Part shown: piece after piece, positions 37,683-45,231 of the stretch
How the letters are laid out: every line of letters begins with the position of its first letter
Position numbering within the stretch: the first letter of the stretch is position 1
Origin: Melaminivora suipulveris
Lineage (GTDB): Bacteria > Pseudomonadota > Gammaproteobacteria > Burkholderiales > Burkholderiaceae_C
Length of the DNA stretch: 64,000 nt
NCBI RefSeq assembly: GCF_003008575.1
Contig: NZ_CP027667.1
Span: forward strand, 2,752,001 to 2,816,000
Direction of reading: 5' to 3'
Position numbers and translations under genes: made by a program
Notes under the pieces: model-generated
Database searches by the model: none
What the model was told of the DNA's origin: nothing
Seen by the model: only the letters and a program-made list of their open reading frames with translations

Positions 37683-38912
37683 GTGCGCGCCCCGCTGCGC
37701 CCGCGCGCACGCCGCTCCAACCACCAGGTCGCCCTGTTGCAGGGAACGGCCGAGTTCTTCCCGGCGCTGGTGCGCGCCATGGACGCGGCGCTGTCGGACA
37801 TCCAGTTCGAGACCTATATCTTCGACACCACGGGCAGCGGCGCCGAGGTGGCCCACGCCCTGGTGCGCGCCGCGCAGCGCGGCGTGCGCGTGCATCTGGT
37901 GGTCGATGGTTTCGGCACCGGCCGGCTGCCCCAGCCGTGGCTGCAGGCCTTTGCCGATGCCGGCGTGCGGCTACAGGTCTATTCGCCCATGGGGCCGCTC
38001 GGGCTGCTGCTGCCCAAGCGCTGGCGCCGGCTGCACCGCAAGCTGTGCGTGGTCGACGGGCGGGTGCTGTTTTGCGGCGGCATCAACGTGCTGGACGATT
38101 TTCACGATCCCAACCACGGCGCGCTGACCGATCCTCGCCTGGACTTTGCCGTGCGCGTGCAGGGTCACCTGGTGACGCAGGCCAGCGACGCCATGGAGCA
38201 GCTGTGGTGGAACCTGAAGGCCGGGCAGGACGCGCGCCAGCGCCGCCTGGGCCTGGCGCTGGCGGACTGGCGCGCTGCGCGCGCCGCCAGGCTCAAGGGC
38301 CGGCAGGCGCTGAAGGCCGGGCGCGGCATGCGCGCGCTCCTGCTGCTGCGCGACAACCTCGGCCACCGCGCCAGCATCGAGCGCGCTTACCGCCGGGCGA
38401 TTGGGCGCGCGCGCCACGAGATCATCATCGCCAACGCCTACTTCATCCCCGGCGCCAAGCTGCGCCGCGCCTTGAAGCTGGCCGCCGCGCGCGGCGTGCG
38501 CGTGCAGCTGCTGCTACAGGGGCGCTATGAATACTTCATGCAATACCACGCGGCGCGGCCGGTCTATGGCGCGCTGCTGGCCGCCGGCGTGGAGATCCAC
38601 GAGTACGCTCCCAGCTTTCTGCACGCCAAGGTGGCGGTGATCGACGCGCACGGCGCGCGGCCCTGGGCCACGGTAGGCTCCTCCAACCTCGATCCGCTGT
38701 CGCTCTTGCTGGCGCGCGAGGCCAACGTGGTCGTCAAGGACGGCGCCTTCGCCCGCGAGCTGCGCACACGCCTGGTGCAGGCCATCGAGCAGGCCGACCA
38801 GCGCCTGGACGCCCAGGCCTACGCCAGCCGGCCCTGGCGCCAGCGGCTGCTGGACCGCGTGGCGTTTGGCTGCATGCGCGCGGCGCTGTGGGTCAGCGGC
38901 AACCGTTACTGA
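37683..38912 (+). CDS. clsB: Cardiolipin synthase ClsB
   Basis: Phospholipase-D-type enzyme that joins phosphatidyl groups to make cardiolipin at the inner membrane. The 409-aa protein has two HKD motifs: HRKLCVVDGRVLFCGGIN (about 118-135) and HAKVAVIDAHGARPWATVGSSNLD (about 316-339), with the usual spacing and FETYIFDTTGSGAEV near the N-terminus. The length matches E. coli ClsB (413 aa). It lacks the N-terminal membrane helices of ClsA. It starts with GTG at 37683. It is the last gene of the nudB-EEP-clsB run. Confidence 0.93.
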   Translation: MRAPLRPRARRSNHQVALLQGTAEFFPALVRAMDAALSDIQFETYIFDTTGSGAEVAHALVRAAQRGVRVHLVVDGFGTGRLPQPWLQAFADAGVRLQVYSPMGPLGLLLPKRWRRLHRKLCVVDGRVLFCGGINVLDDFHDPNHGALTDPRLDFAVRVQGHLVTQASDAMEQLWWNLKAGQDARQRRLGLALADWRAARAARLKGRQALKAGRGMRALLLLRDNLGHRASIERAYRRAIGRARHEIIIANAYFIPGAKLRRALKLAAARGVRVQLLLQGRYEYFMQYHAARPVYGALLAAGVEIHEYAPSFLHAKVAVIDAHGARPWATVGSSNLDPLSLLLAREANVVVKDGAFARELRTRLVQAIEQADQRLDAQAYASRPWRQRLLDRVAFGCMRAALWVSGNRY

Positions 38913-38944
38913 AGCTCCACGCGGGGCACTTGCCAAGCGCGCAT

Positions 38945-39000
38945 TTGCTATTATTTTTGTAGCTACATGCGCTTGATACACGCCGACTGAAGACCAAAAA
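38945..39000 (+). repeat. Intergenic repeat family A, copy 6
   Basis: Contains TTTTTGTAGCTACATGCGCT, TGATACACGCCGACTGAAGA and an A-rich tail. It is the best-preserved version of the TAGCT - GCGCTTGAT - CGCCGACTGA layout. It lies between clsB and folE, and ends 46 nt before the folE start. Confidence 0.7.
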
Positions 39001-39045
39001 CACTATAAAAACCCGTCCCGACATTCACTGTTACCATGCCGCCCC

Positions 39046-39771
39046 ATGTCTGACCTTCCTGCCGCCACCGGGCAGCGCGCCATGCCTGATGAGGGCACGC
39101 CTGTCTCCGTCAAGATCCGCGAACGCCTGGCCGCCGCACGCCGGCGCTGCCACGCCAACGACAACATCGCCGAGTTCATCGAGCCGGGCGAGCTGGAGCT
39201 GCTTCTCGACGAAGTGCAGGCCAAGATGCAGGGCGTGCTCGACAGCCTGGTCATCGACACCGACGGCGACCACAACACGCGCGACACCGCCCGCCGCGTG
39301 GCCAAGATGTACGTGAACGAGGTCTTCAAGGGCCGCTACGTGCAGCCGCCACCCATCACCGAATTCCCCAACGCCGAGCGCCTGAACGAGCTGATGATCG
39401 TCGGCCCGCTCACCGTGCGCAGCGCCTGCAGCCACCATTTTTGCCCGGTGATCGGCAAGATCTGGATCGGCATCCTGCCCAACGAGCACACCAACGTCAT
39501 CGGCCTGTCCAAGTACGCGCGGCTGGTGGACTGGGTCATGGGCCGTCCGCAGATCCAGGAGGAGGCCGTGGTGCAACTGGCCGACCTGATCATGGAAAAG
39601 ACCCAGCCCGACGGGCTGGCCATCGTCATGGAGGCCAGCCACTTTTGCATGTCCTGGCGCGGCGTGCGCGAGATGGACGGCAAGATGCTGAATTCGGTCA
39701 TGCGCGGCGCGTTTCTCACCGACCCTACGCTCAGGCGCGAATTTCTCTCGCTCATCCCGTCCCGCAACTGA
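39046..39771 (+). CDS. folE: GTP cyclohydrolase I FolE
   Basis: Converts GTP to 7,8-dihydroneopterin triphosphate, the substrate of NudB (36429-36905), at the head of folate synthesis. The 241-aa protein has DTPxRVAKMY-like block DTARRVAKMYVNEVF, MIVGPLTVRSACSHHFCPVIGKIWIGILP (Zn ligands Cys and His in ACSHHFCP), VIGLSKYARLVDW, and SHFCMSWRGV with the third zinc Cys. The N-terminal 40 residues are variable. The start ATG is at 39046, followed after 42 bp by a BLUF gene on the same strand. Confidence 0.96.
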   Translation: MSDLPAATGQRAMPDEGTPVSVKIRERLAAARRRCHANDNIAEFIEPGELELLLDEVQAKMQGVLDSLVIDTDGDHNTRDTARRVAKMYVNEVFKGRYVQPPPITEFPNAERLNELMIVGPLTVRSACSHHFCPVIGKIWIGILPNEHTNVIGLSKYARLVDWVMGRPQIQEEAVVQLADLIMEKTQPDGLAIVMEASHFCMSWRGVREMDGKMLNSVMRGAFLTDPTLRREFLSLIPSRN

Positions 39772-39812
39772 GCCACAGTCGCGCCATTCGCAGCTTTCAA
39801 GGAACCCGAGCC

Positions 39813-40235
39813 ATGCTGGTGCGCCTGCTCTACGTCAGCCGCGCGGTGGACACCTCCCCCGCGGCCATCGAAGCCATCCTGGCCCAGTCGCGCCAGCACA
39901 ACCCGGCCAGCGGCATCACCGGCGTGCTGTGCTATGGCGGCGGCATCTTCCTGCAGGCCATCGAGGGCGGCCGCAGGGCGGTCAGCGAGCTGTTCGGCCA
40001 CATCCAGCGCGATGCGCGCCACCGCGACGTGGAGCTGCTGGCCTTCGAGGAAATCGCCGAGCGGCGCTTCGGCGGCTGGACCATGGGCCAGGTCAACCTG
40101 GCCAAGCTGAACCATTCCATCGTGCTGAAATACTCCGAGCGGCCCGAGTTCGACCCCTACGCCGCATCGGGCAAGGTGTCGTTCGCGCTGCTGGAGGAGC
40201 TGATGGCGACGGCCTCCATCATCGGCCGGCCCTGA
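39813..40235 (+). CDS. BLUF-domain blue-light sensor (FAD-binding)
   Basis: A 140-aa protein consisting almost entirely of a BLUF domain. The flavin-switch residues are in place: Tyr7 (LLYVSRA), Asn30 (HNPASGITG), Gln48 (FLQAIEG), and Trp89/Met91 (RFGGWTMG), the set that reorganises on blue light. After about residue 95 only a short helical extension follows, so no output domain is fused; it must signal through a partner or its C-terminal helices. It lies 42 bp after folE and ends before a terminator (40256-40296), so the two may share a transcript. The start ATG is at 39813. Confidence 0.93.
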   Translation: MLVRLLYVSRAVDTSPAAIEAILAQSRQHNPASGITGVLCYGGGIFLQAIEGGRRAVSELFGHIQRDARHRDVELLAFEEIAERRFGGWTMGQVNLAKLNHSIVLKYSERPEFDPYAASGKVSFALLEELMATASIIGRP

Positions 40236-40255
40236 CTCCACCACCGCCCGCCCGC

Positions 40256-40296
40256 AAGGCCGCAGACCGTCCCCTGGGCGCTGCGGCCTTTGATTT
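40256..40296 (+). terminator. Rho-independent-type terminator after the BLUF gene
   Basis: A perfect 10-bp stem, AAGGCCGCAG (40256-40265) with CTGCGGCCTT (40281-40290), a 15-nt loop, then a T-rich TGATTT tail. It would end the folE-BLUF transcript before the EamA gene. The T-run is short and broken, so efficiency is uncertain. Confidence 0.7.
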
Positions 40297-40308
40297 GCCC
40301 GCCCGCCC

Positions 40309-41190
40309 ATGTCCTTGCAAGCCTTCGGCTTGATCCTGCTGGCCGGCCTGATCCATGCGCTGTGGAACATCGCCGCCAAGAAGGCCGGCGGCGACGCGCG
40401 TTTTGCCTTCTTCACGTCGGCGCTGATGATGCTGGTCTGGGCGCCGCTGGGCTGGTGGCTGGGGCGGGACGCCGTGCCGCTGTGGGGCGCGCGCGAATGG
40501 GCCATCGTGGCCGTCAGCGGCGTGTTGCACGTGGTCTATTACGTGACGCTGCTGCGCGGCTACCGCAAGGCCGATCTGACGGTGGTCTATCCGCTCGCGC
40601 GCGGCACCGGGCCGCTGCTGTCGTCGCTGACCGCCATTGTGCTGCTGGGCGAGCGGCTGACGGCCTGGGGTGCTTTGGGCATCGCGGCGGTGGTGGGCGG
40701 GGTGTTTTTGATCGCCGGCGGGCCGGCGCTGCTGCGCGCGCGACGGGGCGGCGAGGCGCAGCAGCGGCTGCGCAAGGGGCTGCTGTACGGCGTGCTCACG
40801 GGCGTGTTCATCGCCAGCTACACGGTGGTCGACGGCTATGCGGTCAAGGCCATGCTGCTGTCGCCCATCCTCGTGGACTACATGGGCAACCTGGTGCGCG
40901 TGGCGGTGCTGGCGCCGGCGGCGCTGCGCCGCCCGGCCGAGCTGCGCGCGCTGTGGGCCACGCAGTGGCGCCACGCCCTGCTGGTGGCCACCGTGAGCCC
41001 CATCGCCTACGTGCTGGTGCTGTACGCCATGCAGAGCGCGCCGCTGTCGCTGGTGGCGCCGGCGCGCGAGGTCTCGATGCTGTTCGCCGCGCTGATCGGC
41101 GGGCATCTGCTGGGCGAGGGCGACCGCGCGGCGCGCATCGCCGGCGCGGTGCTGATTGCCGGCGGCGTGGCGGCTCTGGCGCTGGGGTAG
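40309..41190 (+). CDS. EamA/DMT-family transporter
   Basis: A 293-aa inner-membrane protein with ten hydrophobic helices in two EamA repeats (about 1-138 and 150-293): IHALWNIAAKKAGGDARFAFF, YRKADLTVVYPLARGTGPLLSSLTAIVLLGERLT in the first half and YVLVLYAMQSAPLSLVAPAREVSMLFAALIGG in the second. It is a drug/metabolite exporter type with unknown substrate. The start ATG 40309 comes 12 nt after the terminator of the previous gene. The 170-bp gap to the next (convergent) gene shows no further ORF or clear structure. Confidence 0.9.
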   Translation: MSLQAFGLILLAGLIHALWNIAAKKAGGDARFAFFTSALMMLVWAPLGWWLGRDAVPLWGAREWAIVAVSGVLHVVYYVTLLRGYRKADLTVVYPLARGTGPLLSSLTAIVLLGERLTAWGALGIAAVVGGVFLIAGGPALLRARRGGEAQQRLRKGLLYGVLTGVFIASYTVVDGYAVKAMLLSPILVDYMGNLVRVAVLAPAALRRPAELRALWATQWRHALLVATVSPIAYVLVLYAMQSAPLSLVAPAREVSMLFAALIGGHLLGEGDRAARIAGAVLIAGGVAALALG

Positions 41191-41360
41191 GAGCGCGGGC
41201 GGCAGAAGGCGCCGAAGCGAAACGTCGGAGAAACGAGGGCAGCGTGGTGATGCTGACGAGCAGCCCATAGCCGGGCTGTGGGCGCAGGAGGCGGCCCTGC
41301 GATGGACCGCTTTCTCGCGCGCTGCAGCCGGCGCGGCTTTTGCCGCCCACACTCTCGGGG

Positions 41361-42059
41361 TCAGCGCCTGGCGGGCTTGTCCGGCACGGGCGGGGCGTCC
41401 AGCTCCACCCAGCCATCCCCGTGGCGCACCTGCGCGCCCAGGTGCCTGGCCAGGTGCTGCAGGGCCGCCCCATCCAGGGGCGGCATGCCTGGCGTGGATG
41501 CGGCCGGTGGCGCGTCGGCGGCGTGGCCCTCGGCCTGCACGCGCAGGCTGCCCGGCCGGCCATCGATGGGCGAGACGCGGATGGTGGCTGGCGGGCCTCC
41601 TGGTGCTTCCGCCAGCAGATGGATGGCGCCCAGCAGCAGGCACAGCACGGGCTGCTGCGGCGCGCGCACGTCGGCCAAGGCAGGCGTGTCGCCGCCCGGC
41701 AGCTCCAGGGCGAGGCCGCGCATGGCCAGCAGCGGCTGCACGAACTGGCGCGCCAGCGCCACCGTGGCCGCCAGGGGTTCGGGCGCCTGCGGGCCCTGCA
41801 GATCCCAGTGGCGCAGCAGCCGCGCGCTCTCGGCCAGGCTGGCCAGGTGTTCCTCCTGCTGCTCCAGTTGCGCGCCGATCGGCTCGTGCGCGCTGTCAGC
41901 CGCGCGGCGCCGCAGCACCACCGCGCCCATGCGCATGATGGTCAACATGCCCGCCAGGTCGTGGCGTAACACCGGCATGGCGCGCGCCAGGATGGCGTGC
42001 TGTACGCCCAGCGCGATCCACGCCGGGGCCGAGGGAGAAGAGGAAATCGTGTCTGTCAT
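41361..42059 (-). CDS. Degenerate histidine-kinase-like protein (DHp plus vestigial ATPase fold)
   Basis: A 232-aa soluble protein of uncertain function. Residues about 20-85 look like a DHp phosphoacceptor helix pair: ARAMPVLRHDLAGMLTIMRMG (an HD-type H-box with His) and a Glu/Gln-rich second helix. The second half has the size of a HATPase domain with the C-terminal LARHLGAQVRHGDGWVELDAP pattern, but the N-box Asn and the G1/G2 glycine boxes are not recognisable. This resembles histidine-phosphotransferases such as ChpT more than a kinase. The ATG 42057-42059 is preferred over an upstream ATG at 42137, which would add an Arg-rich stretch. Confidence 0.62.
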   Translation of the reverse strand: MTDTISSSPSAPAWIALGVQHAILARAMPVLRHDLAGMLTIMRMGAVVLRRRAADSAHEPIGAQLEQQEEHLASLAESARLLRHWDLQGPQAPEPLAATVALARQFVQPLLAMRGLALELPGGDTPALADVRAPQQPVLCLLLGAIHLLAEAPGGPPATIRVSPIDGRPGSLRVQAEGHAADAPPAASTPGMPPLDGAALQHLARHLGAQVRHGDGWVELDAPPVPDKPARR

Positions 42060-42170
42060 GGCTTCAAGCCGTGCATTGGACCCGCGCCGCCGATGCCGCC
42101 GGGTAGGACGATGCCCCGCGTAAGCAGGTGTATGCAAATGTGCGACGCGGTGACGCGCGTCGGTGCGGCC

Positions 42171-42779
42171 TCAGCGCCCTTGCGTGAGCGCCAGGTAGGC
42201 TGCGCGCGTGGCCGGCGAGACCGACTGCACCAGTTGTGCGTGCGGTGTCCGGTGGCGCGCCAGCACGCGCGCGCTGGCCACCGTGCGCGACTTGCAAAAC
42301 CAGTGGCAGCTGTGCTGCATCAGCAGCAGCTCGGCGGTCATGACGAAAGCGCGTTCACGCGCGTCCAGAGTGTCCTCGTTGCGCGTCGCGCGCGCGATGC
42401 CGCGGGCGTGCACCGACAGCAGGGCGCGCATGTCGAAGCTGGCCGCCGGCAGCAGCTGGGTGGCGAACGGCACGCCGATGGCCAGGCGGCTCACGCGCGT
42501 TTGCTGCTGCGGCAGGCGCGAGAAGTCCGCGACGAAGCGCTCGAACTGGCTGCCCAGCTGCTCCTCGGCGCCGGCCAGTGTGTCCAGCACCTGGCGGCGC
42601 CGCTCGGCCGTGGCCTCGCCCATGGCGCGCAGATAGCCCTGGGTCAGGTCCTGCATCAGGCGCTCGATCTGGTAGGGCGCCAGGTGCTGGGCGAGCAAGG
42701 CGACGCGGCGGCGCTGCTGCTGGGCGTTGAGCAGCCAGCCGCCGGTGGCGGCCAGCATCATCAGAACGAAGGGATCCAT
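42171..42779 (-). CDS. Hypothetical protein with N-terminal membrane segment
   Basis: A 202-aa protein of unknown function. It opens with a short hydrophobic helix (about 4-18, FVLMMLAATGGWLL) followed by a basic QQQRRR stretch. The remainder is helical and charged (YQIERLMQDLTQGYLRAMGEATAERRRQVL, about 36-65). It ends with two near-Cys positions (QHSCHWFC, about 158-165) and a C-terminal SVSPATRAAYLAL. No catalytic motif is visible. The ATG is at 42777-42779; the preceding GTG is an alternative. It is upstream of the kinase-like gene on the same strand, about 110 bp apart, so they may be one unit, and divergent from lysE. Confidence 0.65.
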   Translation of the reverse strand: MDPFVLMMLAATGGWLLNAQQQRRRVALLAQHLAPYQIERLMQDLTQGYLRAMGEATAERRRQVLDTLAGAEEQLGSQFERFVADFSRLPQQQTRVSRLAIGVPFATQLLPAASFDMRALLSVHARGIARATRNEDTLDARERAFVMTAELLLMQHSCHWFCKSRTVASARVLARHRTPHAQLVQSVSPATRAAYLALTQGR

Positions 42780-42907
42780 CACGAAGGGCGGGAAATCGAC
42801 CGGACAAACGCGCCGCGCCGGTCGGCGCGCGCGGGAGCGCTATTGTGCGGTGCGCGGGCGGGCACAATGGCTGGCTTTCGCTCTCCACGCCCCAGCCACC
42901 GCCCGCC

Positions 42908-43567
42908 ATGCCCGCCGCACAGAGCCTGATCGCCTTCTTCGGCGTCGCCGCGCTGCTGGCGCTGACGCCCGGCCCGGACAACCTGTTCGTGCTGGTGCAG
43001 TCCGCGCAGCGCGGCTGGCGCGCCGGCATGTGCGTGGTGCTGGGCCTGTGCCTGGGATTGGTGGGTCATACCGCCGCCGTGGCGCTGGGCCTGGCGGCGG
43101 TGTTCGCCGCGTCCAGCGCGGCTTTTACCGCGCTCAAGCTGTGCGGCGCCGCCTATCTGGCGTGGCTGGCCTGGGGTGCGTTGCGCGCGCCCGCGGGCGG
43201 AGGCGAGCACGCCGAGCCGCCTGTGCCGGGCGCCCGGCCCGCTGGTGCTGACGCGCGCACCGGAGCGCTGCGCATGGTCGGGCGTGGCGTGGTCATGAAT
43301 CTGACCAACCCCAAGGTGCTGATCTTCTTCCTGGCCTTCCTGCCGCAGTTCGCCGACCCCGGCCGCGGCCCGCTGGCGCCGCAGATCATGCTGCTGGGGC
43401 TGGTGTTCATGCTGGCGACGCTGCTGGTCTTCGGTGCCATCGCGTGCTTTTCCGGCGCGTTCGGCGCGCTGTTGCAGCGTTCGGCGCGGGCGCAGCGGCT
43501 GCTCAACCGCACGGCCGGCCTGGTGTTCCTGGGGCTGGCGCTGCGGTTGGCGACGGCGCAGCGGTGA
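42908..43567 (+). CDS. LysE-family translocator (amino-acid exporter)
   Basis: A 219-aa membrane protein with about six hydrophobic helices. It has the LysE/RhtB signature at the N-terminus (LLALTPGPDNLFVLVQSAQRGWRAGM, about 16-41), LKLCGAAYLAWLAWGALRAP, and the second-half GVVMNLTNPKVLIFFLAFLPQF. Exports amino acids or homoserine lactone-like compounds in the family; the substrate is unknown here. I chose the ATG at 42908; an ATG at 42845 would add 21 residues that do not fit the family. It is divergent from 42171-42779. Confidence 0.9.
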   Translation: MPAAQSLIAFFGVAALLALTPGPDNLFVLVQSAQRGWRAGMCVVLGLCLGLVGHTAAVALGLAAVFAASSAAFTALKLCGAAYLAWLAWGALRAPAGGGEHAEPPVPGARPAGADARTGALRMVGRGVVMNLTNPKVLIFFLAFLPQFADPGRGPLAPQIMLLGLVFMLATLLVFGAIACFSGAFGALLQRSARAQRLLNRTAGLVFLGLALRLATAQR

Positions 43568-43575
43568 TGCTCCTG

Positions 43576-43632
43576 ATTCGATAGCTGCAGGCGCTTGCTC
43601 CACGCCGACTGAAGGCGTTTTTCGCTTGAAAA
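43576..43632 (+). repeat. Intergenic repeat family A, copy 7
   Basis: Contains TTCGATAGCTGCAGGCGCTT, CCACGCCGACTGAAGGCG and TTTTTCGCTTGAAAAC. Close to copies 1 and 6. It fills the convergent gap between lysE and the amidase gene. Confidence 0.7.
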
Positions 43633-43646
43633 CAGGGCGCGGCAGC

Positions 43647-45047
43647 TCAGCCGGGCGGCCGCGGCCAGGGGCGCTGCGGACCGCGCAGTTGCTCGAAAGC
43701 ATGGGCCACCCGCAGAACGCCCAGGTCGTCGAAACGCTGGCCGGCGATCTGCAGGCCGATGGGCAGGCCGGCGCTGCTCCAGGCGCAGTTGATCGACGCG
43801 GCCGGCTGCTCGGACATGTTGTAGGGCACGGTGAAGGCGATGTGCTCCAGAGGGCGCAGCGGGTCGTTGGTGGGCGATGGCAGCTCGGCAGCGAATGCCG
43901 TGATGGGCGCGACCGGCGACAGCACGTAGTCCACCTGCGCGCACGCCTGCACCGTGGCCACGCGCGTGGCGTGGAACTGTTGGCTGGCCTGGTAGACGTG
44001 AGCGCCGTCGAAGCCGGCGGCGCTCATGGCCCAGTCGCGAATGAAGGGCAGCACGCGCGCCTGCCGCTCGGGCGGGAGTTGGCGCAGATCCATGTACGAG
44101 CGCATGCGCCAGAAGTGGTCCATGCCATCGAGCATGGCGCGCGTGAGGAAGGGCCGCATGGGCACGATGGTCGCGCCAGCCTGCTCCAGCAGCTGCGCGG
44201 CGGCCAGGGCGGCGGCGCGCACCTCAGGCTGCACAGGCAGGCCGCAGCCGGCGTCCAGCAGCAGGCCGATGCGCAGGCCGCGCAGGATGTCCGGCCCGGC
44301 GGCGTAGTCGCCCCAGGCGATGTCCTGCGCCGGCAGGCCCATGCTGTCGCGCGCGTCGGGGCGCGACAGCGCCTGCATCAGGAGCACCGCGTCGCCCACG
44401 CTGCGCGTCATGGGGCCGGCCGCGCGGCCGGTGTAGGGCGGATCGATGGGGACGCGCCCCAGGCTGGGTTTGAGCGTGAAGATGCCGCACCAGCTGGCCG
44501 GCAGGCGCACCGACCCGCCTATGTCGGTGCCCACGTGCAGCGGGCCGTAGCCGGCCGCCGCCGCCGCGCCCGCGCCGGAGCTGGAGCCGCCAGGGCCCTT
44601 GGTGAGGTCCCATGGGTTGCGCGCCAGCGCGTGGAACGACGACAGTCCCGAGGACAGCATGCCGAAGTCGGGCATGGTGGTCTTGGCCACCAGCACCGCG
44701 CCGGCCTCGCGCAGCCGTGCGGCGGGCGGGGCATCCGACGCGGCCGGAGCCAGGTCGGTCGCGGCCGTGCCCAGTGGTGTCGGGTCGCCAGCGGTGGCGA
44801 TGTTGTCCTTGAGCGTGGCCGGCACGCCATCGAGCGGCCCGCAAGGCGCGCCGCGCAGCCAGCGCGCCTCGCTCTCGCGCGCCTGCCGCAGTGCCGCCTC
44901 GGGGCGCAGCAGCCAGGTGGCGCGCAAATGCGGCTCCCAGCGCTCGATGTGCGCCAGCACCGCGCGCGTGGCCTCGACCGGTGAAAAACTGCGCGCGCGG
45001 TAGCCCGCCAGCAGCTCGCGCGCGGACAACTCATGCAGCTCGGCCAT
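43647..45047 (-). CDS. Amidase (amidase-signature family)
   Basis: A 466-aa amide hydrolase with the amidase-signature serine-cis-serine-lysine triad: Lys in PLDGVPATLKDNIAT (about residue 80), the cis-Ser in GPGGSSSGAGAA (about 155), and the nucleophile Ser in GTDIGGSVRLPASWCG (about 175). The C-terminus, with DYVLSPVAPITAFAAELP and SAGLPIGLQIAGQRFDD, is standard for stand-alone amidases rather than GatA, although GatA paralogues are similar. The start ATG is at 45045-45047. It is downstream of the peptide-type ABC genes on the same strand, so its substrate may be imported by that transporter. Confidence 0.9.
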   Translation of the reverse strand: MAELHELSARELLAGYRARSFSPVEATRAVLAHIERWEPHLRATWLLRPEAALRQARESEARWLRGAPCGPLDGVPATLKDNIATAGDPTPLGTAATDLAPAASDAPPAARLREAGAVLVAKTTMPDFGMLSSGLSSFHALARNPWDLTKGPGGSSSGAGAAAAAGYGPLHVGTDIGGSVRLPASWCGIFTLKPSLGRVPIDPPYTGRAAGPMTRSVGDAVLLMQALSRPDARDSMGLPAQDIAWGDYAAGPDILRGLRIGLLLDAGCGLPVQPEVRAAALAAAQLLEQAGATIVPMRPFLTRAMLDGMDHFWRMRSYMDLRQLPPERQARVLPFIRDWAMSAAGFDGAHVYQASQQFHATRVATVQACAQVDYVLSPVAPITAFAAELPSPTNDPLRPLEHIAFTVPYNMSEQPAASINCAWSSAGLPIGLQIAGQRFDDLGVLRVAHAFEQLRGPQRPWPRPPG

Positions 45048-45114
45048 GCATGCTTCCTTTCAAAGACTGGCTCGATGGAAATGAATTGGAATCTGGCCCC
45101 AATTAATTAACGCC

Positions 45115-45231
45115 CCAGGCCAGCGGACGCCGTGGGTCCGCCTTCGCCGGCCCAGTGGCGTCGTCCCCCTTCCAAGCGAAGCGCCAGGGAAGGGGGAAGC
45201 GGCGCAGCCGCTCAGGGGGTTGTCCAAGAAA
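45115..45231 (-). repeat. Intergenic repeat family B, copy 2 (hairpin-rich)
   Basis: Second copy of the element at 2700-2797, same orientation, with shared blocks read on the minus strand: TTCTTGGACAACCCCCTGAG, GGCTGCGCCGCTTCCCCC, then GACGCCACTGG and CCCACGGCGTCC. It overlaps the last codons and the stop of the binding-protein gene. Nested inverted repeats suggest a strong RNA hairpin at the 3' end. Confidence 0.65.
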
